From: Rhizaria sp. SCN 62-66
Lineage: Eukaryota > Rhizaria, unplaced
Assembly (NCBI GenBank): GCA_001724265.1
Contig: MEDY01000041.1
Location: 1 to 64,000 of the forward strand
Direction of reading: 5' to 3'
DNA length: 64,000 bases
The position numbers and the translations under genes were made by a program. Positions 44,201-52,466 of this stretch are shown in pieces. The notes under the pieces were generated by a model. It worked only from the letters and a program-made list of their open reading frames with translations, had not been told where the DNA came from and did not search any database. The stretch's first letter is position 1; the number at the start of each line of letters is the position of its first letter.

Positions 44201-46869
44201 GTGGCGGCGTGGCCCGCGGCCCTGGCGCCGGCCTCGGCGTCGGCCCGCGCCCACAGCGCCCGCGCCAGCTCGCCCTGCTCGGCCCGCAGCGCCGCCACGC
44301 GCGCGGCGTCGCCGACCTGCGCGCGGAGCTGCAGCCGCTGCCGCGCCTCGCGCCGCGCCGCGGGGGCCACAATGCACGCGATGGCGTCAGCCTCGAGCGC
44401 GGACACCTCGTCGCGCAGTTCCATCTGGCTTGCAAACGCGGCGGCGCGGCGGCGCGCGGCCGTGCGGGCCGCGGCGGCGGCGGCGGCGCGCGCGGCTGAA
44501 GTTGCCTGCAGGTCACGCGCATGGGCCGCAAAGCGCGCGAGCAGCGTGGTGACGCCGCGGGCGCGCGCCACGTCTGTGTGCGGGATCGACAAGCGTACTG
44601 CGAGCGGCCAGGGCAGCGCCGCCAGCGGGTGCGGCGGCGGCGGCGCGGCGGGCGCCAGCACAGGTAGCCCAGCGCCCGCACTCCCGCTAGTACTGGCGCT
44701 GCTGCTGTTGTTGCTCTGAGAGAAAATTGACGTGAGCGCGGGATCAACGGCGATGATCATGCAGGGGTAGTAAAACGGCGACGGGACAAGCAGAGACAGC
44801 GCGCGGCGAGCCGCGGTCACCGCTGCAGCAGCAGGAGCAGCGGCAGCCATGGCGGCGGCGGCGGCAGCGGCGACAGAGGTGCTAACGGTTAGAGCGAGCG
44901 CGCGCGGGCCGACGTGTGCGTTGCTGAGATTCGTGCTGGCCTCCTTGGCGGCGGGGGGCGTCGGGACGAACGCGGACGCGAAGACTGAGACGGTGCTTGG
45001 AGAGATAGGGCTCGTAGGGCTGTTGAGATTAGCGGCGGCAACAGCAGATGCAGCGGCCCTGCTGGTTGCAATCTCATGGTCGTTGTCGCTGACGCTGTCA
45101 TCATCGCCATTGATGTTGTCGTTGTAGCTGTAGTCTCCACTGACCTTGATCTTGATCTTGTCCCTGTCATCGCCGTGCTCATCGTCGCTGTCGTCGTTGT
45201 CGTCAGCAAGAGCCGACTGATTGCGACTGCTGCTGCTGCTGCTGACCGCGGTCCCTGCTGCTGCGGCCGCCGCAGTGGCTGCAGTCGCCGAGTCCGAGTC
45301 CGAGTCCGTCAGGGTCACACTGGCGCTGATGCTGCCGTTCACAGTCGTGTTCTCGGCTGCTGTACTGTTGGCGCCAGTACTGCCATCGTCGTAGCCAAGA
45401 TCTTGCCGCCCATCCGCCTTCAACGGCGATCTTGAGAAAGAACTGGGCGCAGCGGTGGCGGCCGCTTCGTTGCGCATCAGCGTTGCCAGTGGCACGAGCG
45501 CAGGCGTGATGCCCAGCAGCCTCGTGTTGGCTGCATTCGCGCCAGAGCCGGCGCCAATGAACAGCCTGCTGCTGCTCCTGCTGGTGCTGCCGCTGAAGTC
45601 GTCGCCGTGCACATTGTTCCCGCCGGCGGCGTACGAGTCTGATTCGGAGCCGAACGACGCGCGCCTGCTGCTGCGGCCGCTGTTGGGCCGGCTGCCCGTC
45701 CCGCTTCCGCTGCCACCAAAGCCCGCCGCCGCGGCCGCCGCGGCGGTGGCGGTGGTGTTGACGCCCAGCATGGCCACGCGCGCGCCGCCGTGCGGCGAGA
45801 TGGAGCGGGTGCCGTACGTCAAAACGCCGTCAGAGTACCCGTGACCACCGGTACCGCCGTTGTTGCTGCTGCTGTTGGCCTGTTGCGCAAGGAGGAGCTG
45901 CTGCTGCTGCAGCTGCGCCGCTTTCTGCTGCTGCTGCTGCTGCCGCTGAATGAGCGTCGTGATCGCGACCAGCGCGCTGAGCGACACCGGCGCGACGTCG
46001 GGCTCATGCTCCGAGCCGTCGGCAGCCGAATCGCCGCCGCCGCCGCCGCCGTCGACGTCGTCGTCGTCACTGCCGCTGCCGCTCGCGCTGTGGATGGCGG
46101 AGAGCGGGGACGAGCCGCGCAGCGCGAGATTATTCGCATTCGCACTTATACTCGCAGTCGCATTCGTATTGGTATTCGCGCCGCCCGGACTAGCACCACC
46201 AGCGCCAGTGGCGGCGCTAGAGCCTGAGCTGGTCGCGTTGGGGCGCGGGGTTCGGGCCGAGCGCGGCGTGCCCTTGCTGCTGTTGAGCGTGAACAGCGTG
46301 GGCTCCTCTCGCAGCGCGGGCAGAGGCGTGTGCAGGGAACCTTCCAGCGCGTTGCCGCCAATGTTGGCGCTGTTGCCGCTGTTGGTGTCGGTGAAGCGGT
46401 TGGGGTAGTGGCCCAGTGGTGGCAGCAGTGGGTCCGAGCTCCCTGTGTTGCCGCTGCCGTGCCCGTGCCCGTGACCGTGAGCGTGAGCGTGGCCGCTGGA
46501 AGTGACCGTGGGCGCCGCAGCCGAGGTCGAGGCGTAGTCGCGGGCAATGCGCGCCAGGGTCGCCGCGGCAAGGCGCTTAGCCTTGGGCGTGTAGCCGGCG
46601 GCGGCCGCGCCGGCCGGCGCTGAGGGCATAGGGAGCACCGTGTCTGCAATGGTCGACGTTGACGCTGAGGAAGATGACTGAGGGCGCGGGGTGGAGCCGG
46701 ATACAGGCGTCCCCGGGGGATGCGGCTGCATGGGACCCAAGGTCACGGTTGCGACAGTAGTTGGACCAGCAGGAGCAGTGCTGCTCGCGCTAGCACTCGC
46801 AGTAGCAGTGCCACCGCTGACCTGGGGGCGACTGCCCGAGCGGGGAGTGCCCGGGATGGCGGGAAGCAT
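35272..46869 (-). CDS. Giant 3865-residue IQ-motif protein with a SPRY-like region
   Basis: This is one uninterrupted exon of 11.6 kb, ATG at 46869 to TGA. I do not recognise the family. The first 700 residues are Ser/Asn/Gly/Ala-rich with polyGln. Residues about 760-920 hold a charged Ala-rich coiled coil. Between long disordered tracts are islands of folded, hydrophobic sequence (about 1030-1110, 1780-1900 and 2030-2130). Residues about 2360-2610 resemble a B30.2/SPRY beta sandwich (GMALCSDGTLVWGG, then VVSFMIDLSGGTLYVAADGG). Near 3525-3660 and again near 3790 are at least five IQ-like motifs (VIQRAWRRRLAARAR, VIQRAWRAFRQRRR, QIQRRWRGVRERRR, KIQRLWRRVRARLQ). These would bind calmodulin or myosin light chains. 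A cytoskeletal or signalling scaffold is plausible. No kinase, motor or other catalytic motif was found. Confidence 0.85.
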   Translation of the reverse strand: MLPAIPGTPRSGSRPQVSGGTATASASASSTAPAGPTTVATVTLGPMQPHPPGTPVSGSTPRPQSSSSASTSTIADTVLPMPSAPAGAAAAGYTPKAKRLAAATLARIARDYASTSAAAPTVTSSGHAHAHGHGHGHGSGNTGSSDPLLPPLGHYPNRFTDTNSGNSANIGGNALEGSLHTPLPALREEPTLFTLNSSKGTPRSARTPRPNATSSGSSAATGAGGASPGGANTNTNATASISANANNLALRGSSPLSAIHSASGSGSDDDDVDGGGGGGDSAADGSEHEPDVAPVSLSALVAITTLIQRQQQQQQKAAQLQQQQLLLAQQANSSSNNGGTGGHGYSDGVLTYGTRSISPHGGARVAMLGVNTTATAAAAAAAGFGGSGSGTGSRPNSGRSSRRASFGSESDSYAAGGNNVHGDDFSGSTSRSSSRLFIGAGSGANAANTRLLGITPALVPLATLMRNEAAATAAPSSFSRSPLKADGRQDLGYDDGSTGANSTAAENTTVNGSISASVTLTDSDSDSATAATAAAAAAGTAVSSSSSSRNQSALADDNDDSDDEHGDDRDKIKIKVSGDYSYNDNINGDDDSVSDNDHEIATSRAAASAVAAANLNSPTSPISPSTVSVFASAFVPTPPAAKEASTNLSNAHVGPRALALTVSTSVAAAAAAAMAAAAPAAAAVTAARRALSLLVPSPFYYPCMIIAVDPALTSIFSQSNNSSSASTSGSAGAGLPVLAPAAPPPPHPLAALPWPLAVRLSIPHTDVARARGVTTLLARFAAHARDLQATSAARAAAAAAARTAARRRAAAFASQMELRDEVSALEADAIACIVAPAARREARQRLQLRAQVGDAARVAALRAEQGELARALWARADAEAGARAAGHAATCALLGRLGQDAADAVSSIAPLQQQQGGGAGTNAGTVSGSTVVVAAVEGGENGEGSGNSNSAAVVKRAMALHDNRVLDPSLLLYGPLAPSSTGAGATGGDTAQSLLQPQARLMGSGAADSLDSSGSGENDPGVAMASLLPYPLSLVFCSALLPYVNAAYTYSRTTGDLARLGAAAPAAKAARAAAPASVAAAAFPLPPPPVVGAAFGSVARDADAVAPYGAAPLDPAVSAVLNATVAEGSSGYDGSASGGISAGSSSIGRGNGLAGVGAGTVTGPSSGNGNNNKRGGGVNGGVGATAAEAGVRWELGLTPSQLVDAAANTLSNNTNAGGSSSSGTAVESNSDNKTAQQPQSQGQGQAQGRLSPFLLMLRALSGPAPSLGAASAAAQLWARLAPTATQAHAHGGSTSGSSGGGKGSALRVPPLRLVSDMTAAAEVSRLRLDPASASVTLHVPAHAPTVTHWAGAVLRNQSRAPVTDNAVAEMWAGLVEATAAARSGRYGPNATGANAGISVFSGLAADLASPTGLLLATANYNNSNAGGGGGGFKHRRNQSTAENAQHLALPSNSGTLGANGGSAEVSPLSLSSAASPTALTIAKSLHNSASGGNGLALGAGAVSPSLCALWALLAPTWGYAFGSRPLHIIPRLPPAPLSNANVNANNAHVNSANANAANCNSASVGGYSIATLTHRAYRAPGLLLGFGGGAPAAAQGSAYTAYQQQNAGAGAGARNKAAGTEAMAALSTLTASYGGSSASSSSASARSLVVYEEGGESSHHHPLVFAGSRVTGPAPFSATQSISANGAAAAPLDTTISLINSSANTASAGALRPAAAAAALPLPRLDSAPLASTPGPGGVVLAPGAAPLLPASSMATIAPTSSHHHSNSTGRYGGGGGGASAASMVDMSGRGVSFASQLPSRSDALLAFARSRGDYASCATVAAVIIADLLPSAFLPSQPWDQLELLLTAAPGVAEAVLRQWRAAAIAADIAGTADAAAGGASAAGVAAASAAASTALGLASASANSTGGSTVNAPPASLAKLDVLLTHALSQAAEHVGRRWTQLSASASVPVVADELRAALVAAAPPGSCVFPFPPDASSADGSNNAATANPNLNAAYVAPAALARALVLLSLVSQHGLSLSSLVDIPDILPAASTAPASGSGHTGNSAAGGQQQPQPQLLPTGVGAAWATLVSAATALSAMTQPQAVLAARAAVARYVHYLTRFARSYWELHAHGTRESWMAGVAHVATAAPPKQLKRARAARDRAARAARRARATAAAAAAAAAAAAAAAGGQAVAAASGTVAAGSNAGNASGGSNVTAAAAATAAATAAAAAAAAAAAAEAEAAAAMSRGDDAEDSNEDESHRATHADSVADSEHGSSGGAYGRKLSAKSHSSSKPVLNGSNDGSQSDSDSDSNRFPSHSHNHGAHGSNSIPGVISDPLDLPPAAAQLQSNPATASANGANPSGSGVGDRARPAPAAAFSFGHTHSRGMALCSDGTLVWGGITLPGVVGAPALTVNAAPGPDGAPIIAQSHANSSSSSNPVMSLGGFGLGAGVGLSVLGAVYKVVRDHGPDPAVAVPAASPAPGVPGSLRWVAPLSADAAPNLNSTSNSGVVFSSAGTISAGANGCVLSAPVRCMFTHDPSALPRPSAACVVSFMIDLSGGTLYVAADGGPFLAVFGADAMMWGPRERAAQAAALAAQVMRPAVALLGTAAVDAVGESYLPSASANTNSGASVGGGNAQAPQSQLVGVHASPPQQQPQQQKVAAAVTSGPETGKPNNANASAAINPARGSLGGASHSRKSSVGKHSRKGSAALSVSESDRENSATPVADEQRPGSRSHSRGTQSRGGSSSNTVVNATANTASSTTNNTSDGSKMRDDNATARAGVDAGSATPPPQSRSQSRPELRPDSQPHSDLQSRSQSRTQSRAASPAPGSSRPASRPASRASGPLSPPANNGTSAGKRASGGKLGTPSSSAANANTGGSSGSGSRPGSRRSSVTRVRTGSSSGARKSSGTNALNSGISGDANMSLSSTALAPASSSSQQHQQSQPPQIRRPQSLALASTVLSLPLQTGRNAAVGPAISIGAKLALAAATAPASTLSPSNSNASPNSSPLNASSNTNSSGNSASANANDKSSAAAFSLAAAASAVIAATAGAGAGSSRDSSAPVAAALTLPRAPRAGTSGARRLLRAAAFAAAAAAAAAAAPPARFGRSGGDGEHATPALPSQDPALWHRIARDARLSAAAAAHNAQGRRNPAAGAGANGVVLGESDAWGAAGALAAAAAPSQSQIALQQLLSSSSASAAASGSGGSGMLNPRSSGIMGANHGPASGNTGNPETAAMRAAGHARTRSRGFFASAAAATSVTGADPESGAAGSGSGNGDDAATAALGHDASAASAALFAALSTATTAPTPPSISVNFGAFPFAHFPPPALVSVAAADAVSQPPGSQFETADTPYSYAWVPVAAIGDCGAQSVNSNSTSYGYSDASASAGSNSLVVSGGRALVALCGGGRPPSLSELVDWGAVKSKLQRAARRENANNNANNYTNANNANSTATIDLTNGKAVATRMAAATAAAAASASAAAAAAAAATHASTGSAASALALARATATAAATAAAAAEAAAEDRFRVFAATLAAPQLRSWSHFPPREMRATQAAVVIQRAWRRRLAARARTLEARARAHAALVIQRAWRAFRQRRRTVLERAAVQIQRRWRGVRERRRYKLVKEYGTTPAKATAAVKVLQNGVRGFLARKAQRSQQLVAKEQVAYVNALVTLVQIAWREKLAMRRKREEAQAASHRKSTGDDHGDHKTAGDDKNHPDSASKTSSSHKSQSDHEQQKQQHFAADSEHAAPTVRALLSTPTLLVSALAFIKLHAAVRIRAGLAAVSRSVKRQLQTAQEQALERQMRYKAAVKIQRLWRRVRARLQRRRAHQHVRSALGIVRDGYRRAVLFERIEVYGVMATADAIKMFFDRLGLLPAPPGLESE

Positions 46870-47726
46870 GAGCGGGGCGAGTTACGAGGGCAAGAAGCCC
46901 AACAGAGGATGATTTAAGAACAACAAAGCACTTGATACTATAGGTGTGGTGTACACGCAATGAAAGATCAAAGAGCTGCAAACATACAGAGGAAAGAACA
47001 GAGTGGGCAGTCATGATGAGCCAAGTCGTTACTACGGATCTAAAATCACGGACAGCTTATCAAAATAGTCAGTTATGATAATTTAATTAGAATATAACCT
47101 CTAACTGTCAACAATACATATAAATTAGCAGCATAAATTTGATTTGACGACATATTCATGACATACTGCCTTCTCAAAATCCTAAGTTAATTCCCTACCT
47201 CTCGCCACTCTTACGGCGCCTGAGACAACCACTGCCGATTTTGCATTTTAGTTCGCATACCAACGCATTACTGAGCTACTAGAGTATCAAATGAAGATCG
47301 AAAGTGTTCAGCAGGTTTTGAATATTTATGTACATTGGTTTTATTGTTTCTTAGTTTACTTATTATAAGCTAAAACATCACTATTTCTTCTATACTAACC
47401 TCGCCTTAACTTAGCTTCGCTTTGATTTGCTTTGCGGACTGAGCCGTTTCTATCAGCTCAGCCTCTTAACAGCCTTGCCATAGCGAGCTCATGACACACA
47501 ATATGTTGCAGCTGCTACAAACAGCACACTCACACACCGTATCACGAAAACACTCAATCTTCTGTTTCTTTTCAACTCACTCCAGCAGACAGCACAATAC
47601 ACACCATCGTCGTTCTGATAATCAAATACAACGAAGGCGTACATTTAGCAGTTATTTACTTTGTTCTAGTCAACTCGTGTGCGTGTGTTTGCACTTGTCT
47701 CGCCCGACGACTGTCGGACAGACTGC
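46870..47726. other. Intergenic region between CCT1 and the giant IQ gene
   Basis: AT-rich, about 860 bases. It holds the promoter side of the giant gene and the 3' flank of CCT1. No gene, RNA or repeat is seen. Confidence 0.5.
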
Positions 47727-49633
47727 TTAGTAGTGGTTGTGGGCGGGGCCGCGCGGGTCGTTCTTGGCGCCGAGCGTGATGGCGTCATCGATGCGGATGA
47801 TCGTGATCGCGGCCTCAACAGCGAAACGGATCATCTTGATCTTGCCCATGGCGGGCTCGAGCACGCCCGCGCGGAGGTTGTTGCGCACCTTGCCCTCATC
47901 GAGGTCGAGCCCGGTCCACTTGTACTCCTCCTTGCTCGGGTCAGACTGCGACGCGCTGTGGTACGCGCGCAGCTGCGCCGCCAGGTCGATGGCGTCGTAG
48001 GCGCCGTTGACGGCGAGCGTCTTGGGGATGACGAGCAGCGCCTGCGCAAAGGCCTCGACAGCGAGGCGCTCGCGCGTGGCCATCTTCTCGGCCACCGACT
48101 CCATGTGCACCGACAGCGCACCCTCGATGCAGCCGCCGCCGGGGAGCACCTTCTTGCTCTCCAGGCAGCGCTTGACGGCGCACATGGCGTCGTGCAGCGA
48201 GCGGTCGATCTCGTCCAGCAGGTAGTCGTTGGCGCCGCGCAGGATGATCGACTGCGAGCTCTTGGCGGAGCAGCCCTTGATGTAGATGAGCTCGCCGTCA
48301 CCGACCTTGGACTCGGCGACCTCCTCGGCCGTGCCGAAAACCGACTCGTCGACGGACTCGGCACCGTCCTCGTCGGCCAGCGACAGCAGCACCTTGCCGC
48401 CCGTGGAGGCCGCGATGGCCATGAGGTCCGACTTCTTGCAGCGGCGCACGGCCATCACCTTGCGGTCCACGAAGCACTTGAGCGCCATGTCGTCGATGCC
48501 CTTGGTGGTGAGGATCACGTTGGCGCCGGCGTCGAGCAGCATGTTGATGCGGTCCTTGGTGATGCCGGCCTCGCGGTCGCGGATGTTCTGCAGCTTGGTG
48601 GGGTCGTTGACGAGCACCTGGACGCCCATGCCCAGTTGCTGCTTGCGCAGGTCGATGTCCAGCAGCGCGATCTTGGCGTTGCGGATAACCGTGGGCATGC
48701 CCTGCGCGGCGCGCACGCAGTTGAGCGCGAAGCCGGGGACGAGCTCCGACTCGCGGGCCGACTTGCCGTGCGCCTTGAGGATGTTGATCGAGTTGATGGG
48801 GTACTTGGACTTGCCCGTCTTAGAGGGCTGCTCCACGGCCGTGACGGCGTCGACGGCGAGCTTGGCGAAGAAGTCGCTCTCGTTGCCGATGATCTTGGAG
48901 GACATCGAGGTGCGGGCGATGTTCATGATGGCGTCCTCGGGCAGCGCAGACACCTCGGTGGTCATCGTCTCCTTGATGTAGCGGCACGCCTCCTTCTTGG
49001 CGTAGTTGAAGCCGGAGATGATCGAGGTGGGGTGCACCTTCTGCTTGACGAGCTCGTTGGCGGCGCGGAGCAGCTCCGAGGCGAGGATGACGACCGAGGT
49101 GGTACCGTCGCCGACCTCCTGGTCCTGCAGGTTGGAGAGCTCGACGAGCACCTTAGCCGCGGGGTGCTGCACGTCGAGCTGCTTCAGGATCGTGGCACCA
49201 TCGTTGGTGATGTTGACGTCGCCGAGGTCGTCAACAAGCATCTTGTCGAGACCGGTGGGGCCGAGGGAGGACTTGACGATGTTGGCGAGCGCGATGACGG
49301 CCGTCACGTTCTGAGAGCGGACGTCCTGACCACGCTTGATGTCGCCGTTGATGGCAGCTGCGGCGGACACTGTGAGGATGACAAGAAGATCCAGGTGAAC
49401 GCGAGTAAAAGAGAGTTAAAGAGAAAGATCGTGTGAGAAGAGAGGTGAGTGGCATGGTCATGGAAAGGCGTGGGGCAGTGCGAATAGACTAGTAGAGCGC
49501 GAGCAAAGAGAGCCTCCAAACGTTCGGGAATATTGCCGGAGCGAAACAAGAAAAATAGCGCTATTGCGGAAAAATGAAGACGACGAGGTGATACAACAGG
49601 GATACACGACGTAAGTTGGCCGAACGACGTACT
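47727..49633 (-). CDS. TCP1: Chaperonin CCT subunit alpha (TCP-1), start codon split by an intron
   Basis: CCT1 is one of eight subunits of the cytosolic chaperonin that folds actin and tubulin. Exon 2 (49369-47727) encodes all but one base of the protein, 547 residues ending in TAA. NVTAVIALANIVKSSLGPTG, LVDDLGDVNITNDGATI (about 45-61) and GDGTTS (87-92) are the ATP-site motifs. KTSMSSKII-type, GIDDM and SIILRGAND motifs and the long alpha-type C-terminal half match CCT1 rather than other subunits. Exon 2 has no ATG at its start: after the acceptor CCTCACAG it begins TG TCC GCC. A GTACGT donor lies at 49632, preceded by CACAACCA. Joining them makes ACAACC-A|TG-TCC, so the ATG is assembled across a 263-base intron. 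The next in-frame Met is residue 44, inside the conserved core, so an internal start is unlikely. Confidence 0.94.
49370..49632 (-). other. Intron splitting the CCT1 start codon
   Basis: The donor is CCA|GTACGT at 49632 and the acceptor CTCACAG ends at 49370. It separates the A from the TG of the initiator codon, leaving a single coding base in the upstream exon. Confidence 0.75.
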
Positions 49634-50340
49634 GGTTGTGTGTGACCGAAGCCTATACAAGAGGGGAAAGAAAAGAGCGAGCAGGCACGAGCAATCGCGA
49701 ACGGTAGGCGTGTGTCAGATGAGTGGCGATATCAGGCATAGTTGAGCGCGTTAGAAGGTAGAAGCATATTCGACCAATAATTTACGTGAAAAAAATACTA
49801 GGCGACGCGTCTAATCCCTAAACCCATGGCCCTGGCGCGCGCTATACCTTCTGTTAGTTTGGCCCGAGTTCAAATTCCGCACAGTTGTTTCTCGCCAGCA
49901 CCGACAGGCCAAACCGTATCCAACCCGCACCAGGGAAACGCCTATGAGAGATAACGCTAAAGTATGTAAATGATATGGATCCAATAGTTATCGAAATCAC
50001 GAAGGATTCGTTAAATCCCACAATTAACACCCTGTAAGGCCTTGTTCATCGAACGCGTGGTCCGTTAAAGACTAAGTGACCGTGGGCAGCTCCCAAGCTT
50101 GCTCACAGTCACTGGTCACTGGCTCGCAGCTCGCTGCGACTGGCTGTGGAGGTGCGAAAAATACAAACACAGCTTGAACACATGCGAGGTGTTGATCTAA
50201 GAATTAAATATTTCAGCTATGTATTATACACTGAGTTAGTCACGCAAAAATCACATTATTACTACATAAACTCACATATCACGCTACCAAAGCGCTACAA
50301 AAAGCATCACAAATACAATAGTAACATCACGGCAGCTTGC
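49634..50340. promoter_or_regulatory. CCT1 5' UTR and promoter region, NFU1 3' flank
   Basis: This includes pyrimidine-rich leader sequence upstream of CCT1 and, at 50077-50113, the TGACCGTGGGCA...ACAGTCACT module shared with 29160-29185. A tRNA-like T-loop near 49869 was considered and rejected. Confidence 0.4.
50077..50113 (+). promoter_or_regulatory. Shared promoter module TGACCGTGGGCA...ACAGTCACT, copy 2
   Basis: It has the same elements in the same order as at 29160-29185: TGACCGTGGGCA (50077-50088), CTCCC (50090-50094) and ACAGTCACT (50105-50113). It lies about 450 bases upstream of the CCT1 initiator. Confidence 0.35.
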
Positions 50341-51539
50341 TTACTCGGACGCGGTCTTCTTGCCTTCGAGCTCGGCCTCAAGCTTGGCAAGCTGCTCCGC
50401 GGAGACGGTCTCGAGCACGGTGTCGACCCACTCCTCGACGCCCTTGATCTCGGGCACGTAGTGCATGAGCATGTTCTGGATGCCGTGCTTGAGCGTCGCG
50501 CCGCTGCTGGGGCAGCCGGAGCACGAGCCTGCGACGAGAGAAAGCGAGATGACAGCAAAGACGGGGTGAGTCAGTGAGAAACTAGGTGGTAGATAATTCA
50601 AAGTTTGTTTCAAAGCAACAGAGCATCTTGTGACAGTATCAAAACAAAACTTCGAAGCAGTTTCGAAGCAGTCATATTAATGCGTACAGACAAGTAGTCA
50701 TTCAACAACGGATATAGCCAAATTCCTGTGATGATATAAAAGAATATCCGCGTACCCTTCATGAGGAGCCAGACGATCCTGTCTGCATCGAGCTTGATGA
50801 ACTCGATGTCGCCGCCGTCTTCCATGACCGAGGGCCGCACGCGCATGTCGATGATCTCCTTGATCAGCTCCACGGTCTCCTCGTCGCCGGGCAGGCAGGG
50901 CTGCTCGAGCGAGGCCGCGCCCGCGGCACCCGTGTCGGCGGCGACGATGGGCTGCCCCGTGGCGTAGGCGTCTGTGATGGCGGCGAACACCTGCGGCTTG
51001 AGCGGCATCCAGTCGACGCCGTCGTCGACCGTCACCGTCACGAAATCGGCGCCGAACATCACGCTCGACACGCCCTCGAGCAGCAGGACGGCGTAGGCCA
51101 GCGGGGACTGCTGCTTGGCGATCCCGCGGTTGCTAGCGTCGAAGGACGCCACGGGCGTGGCCACGGCGTCAGTCGTGGGCAGCACCTCGCGACCCGGGAG
51201 GAACTTCAGCGAGCGCGGGTTCGGCGTCGGCTGCACCTGGATAAACATCGACCGCGCGGGAGCTGCGGCGACGGTTACGGGGAGCAGCACCAGACGGGCG
51301 TTAGGAGACGCGCGCGACAGAGGGCGCGAGAGGAAAGAGGACGTCGAGAAGGTGCGAGCGATGGCGGGGACGGCGACACGGGGCGCTGCAGCGGAGGAAC
51401 AGGACGCATGGGAAGCAAAAGCAGAGAGCGAGGAGAAAGAAAAGCGTGCAAGGGGCGCAGCGGAAGTGCGCATGGCGGAAGAGGCCGCGGAGAGCGCAGG
51501 CTGGGCAGCAGCGCGGAGTTTGAGGACGCGACCGAACAT
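50341..51539 (-). CDS. NFU1: Mitochondrial iron-sulfur cluster scaffold NFU1
   Basis: NFU1 hands 4Fe-4S clusters to lipoate synthase and respiratory proteins in the mitochondrial matrix. The model is 51539-50756 plus 50528-50341, with a phase 1 intron AGG|GTACGC...CGCAG, giving 323 residues and a TAA stop. The first 95 residues are Arg/Ser/Ala-rich without acids, as expected of a mitochondrial presequence. The Nfu N-domain starts at [19 protein letters not shown] and ends before a linker at about 200. The NifU-like C-domain has EDGGDIEF and, across the splice junction, the cluster-binding GSCSGCPSS with Cys264 and Cys267. A short acidic/Lys tail follows. The frame upstream of the ATG ends in CGCCACAG|ATG, which resembles an acceptor, so the leader may be spliced. 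Confidence 0.94.
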
Positions 51540-52466
51540 CTGTGGCGAGTGGCACGGAAAAGTAGAGGCATTGTGGAGGATCGTGAGAGATTTAGTAAGC
51601 ATAAAAAAGGGAAAATAAACTATATTGTTTTTAAAAACGCGCTAAGACACTGCCGTTTCTATTGATCGATCGGAATATCATCTACGCCCTACGCTTTATC
51701 GGCGACTACCGCAGCGCTTGACTGGCCACCAGTCCTCTGGCCGTTGCCAGTTCAGCCAACAGTGTCTAGTAAATCAAGTTAACACGGCATAAGAGGCATA
51801 AGATGAAGTCGAATGGATGTGAGAGCGTCGAGTAATATCGAGAGCAAATCAATGCGCGAGAAACCAAGCTGTATTATGAAATGATGGGATGAGATAAGTT
51901 GCATTTAACAAACAAAGGTGTTTGTTAACGAGCACGCCGCCTGTAAGCCAGGCAAAAGGAAGAGGGGTGAGACCGAGAACAACAGCAACAACGGTAGCAG
52001 TAACACTAACAAAGACGACAATGAACGGCATTGTAGCAGTTGTCGTTGCGGACGCTGACGTCGAAGGGATGACAGAATAAAAATCGCGCTCCTAGTCAAG
52101 CATTGCATGATACCGACTGAGGGGTCAATATCAAGCAATGCGAGTACACGAGAGTCTTGAGAACAGATGCAATGAGAAAAATAAATTCAACAATCGAAGA
52201 ATCAAATATACACAATCGGAATGATGATCTAGATACAAGTGCACGTGAGTGCTTAGAATCGAGAAAACCAGGCAAAAAAGCAGCACGACACACAAGCCCG
52301 ACACGGTTGCAGCAAACACACTGCAGTAGCGTTCAGCCAAGCGTACACATGCGTAAGAAGCGCGTGGTGGCAACTCCAAAACTAAGTCCGCGGCAGTGCG
52401 GCTCATATCTTAGTAGACCAACGGCGGCTTAAATTCTTCGACATGTTGGGACGACTGTGGGCTGAC
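51540..52466. other. Intergenic region between NFU1 and the ABCA gene
   Basis: About 930 bases hold the NFU1 promoter side and the ABCA 3' flank. Short hydrophobic frames on the - strand (52406-52131, 52031-51849) start with ATG but have AT-rich codon use unlike the real genes, so no gene is called. Confidence 0.45.

Noticed and set aside
47679-49436. 585-codon + strand open frame opposite CCT1
   Set aside because: The - strand encodes full-length, highly conserved CCT1. The + frame is compositionally a reverse-complement shadow.
49814-49824. Telomere-like CCCTAAACCC
   Set aside because: A single unit inside an intergenic region, with no array.
49801-49900. tRNA-like sequence with GAGTTCAAATTCC
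   Set aside because: The T-loop resembles a B box, but the flanking stem does not pair and no acceptor stem lies at the right distance on either strand.
51849-52406. Small hydrophobic ORFs on the - strand downstream of ABCA
   Set aside because: They have AT-rich codon use, no homology I recognise, overlapping frames and no consistent splice pair.
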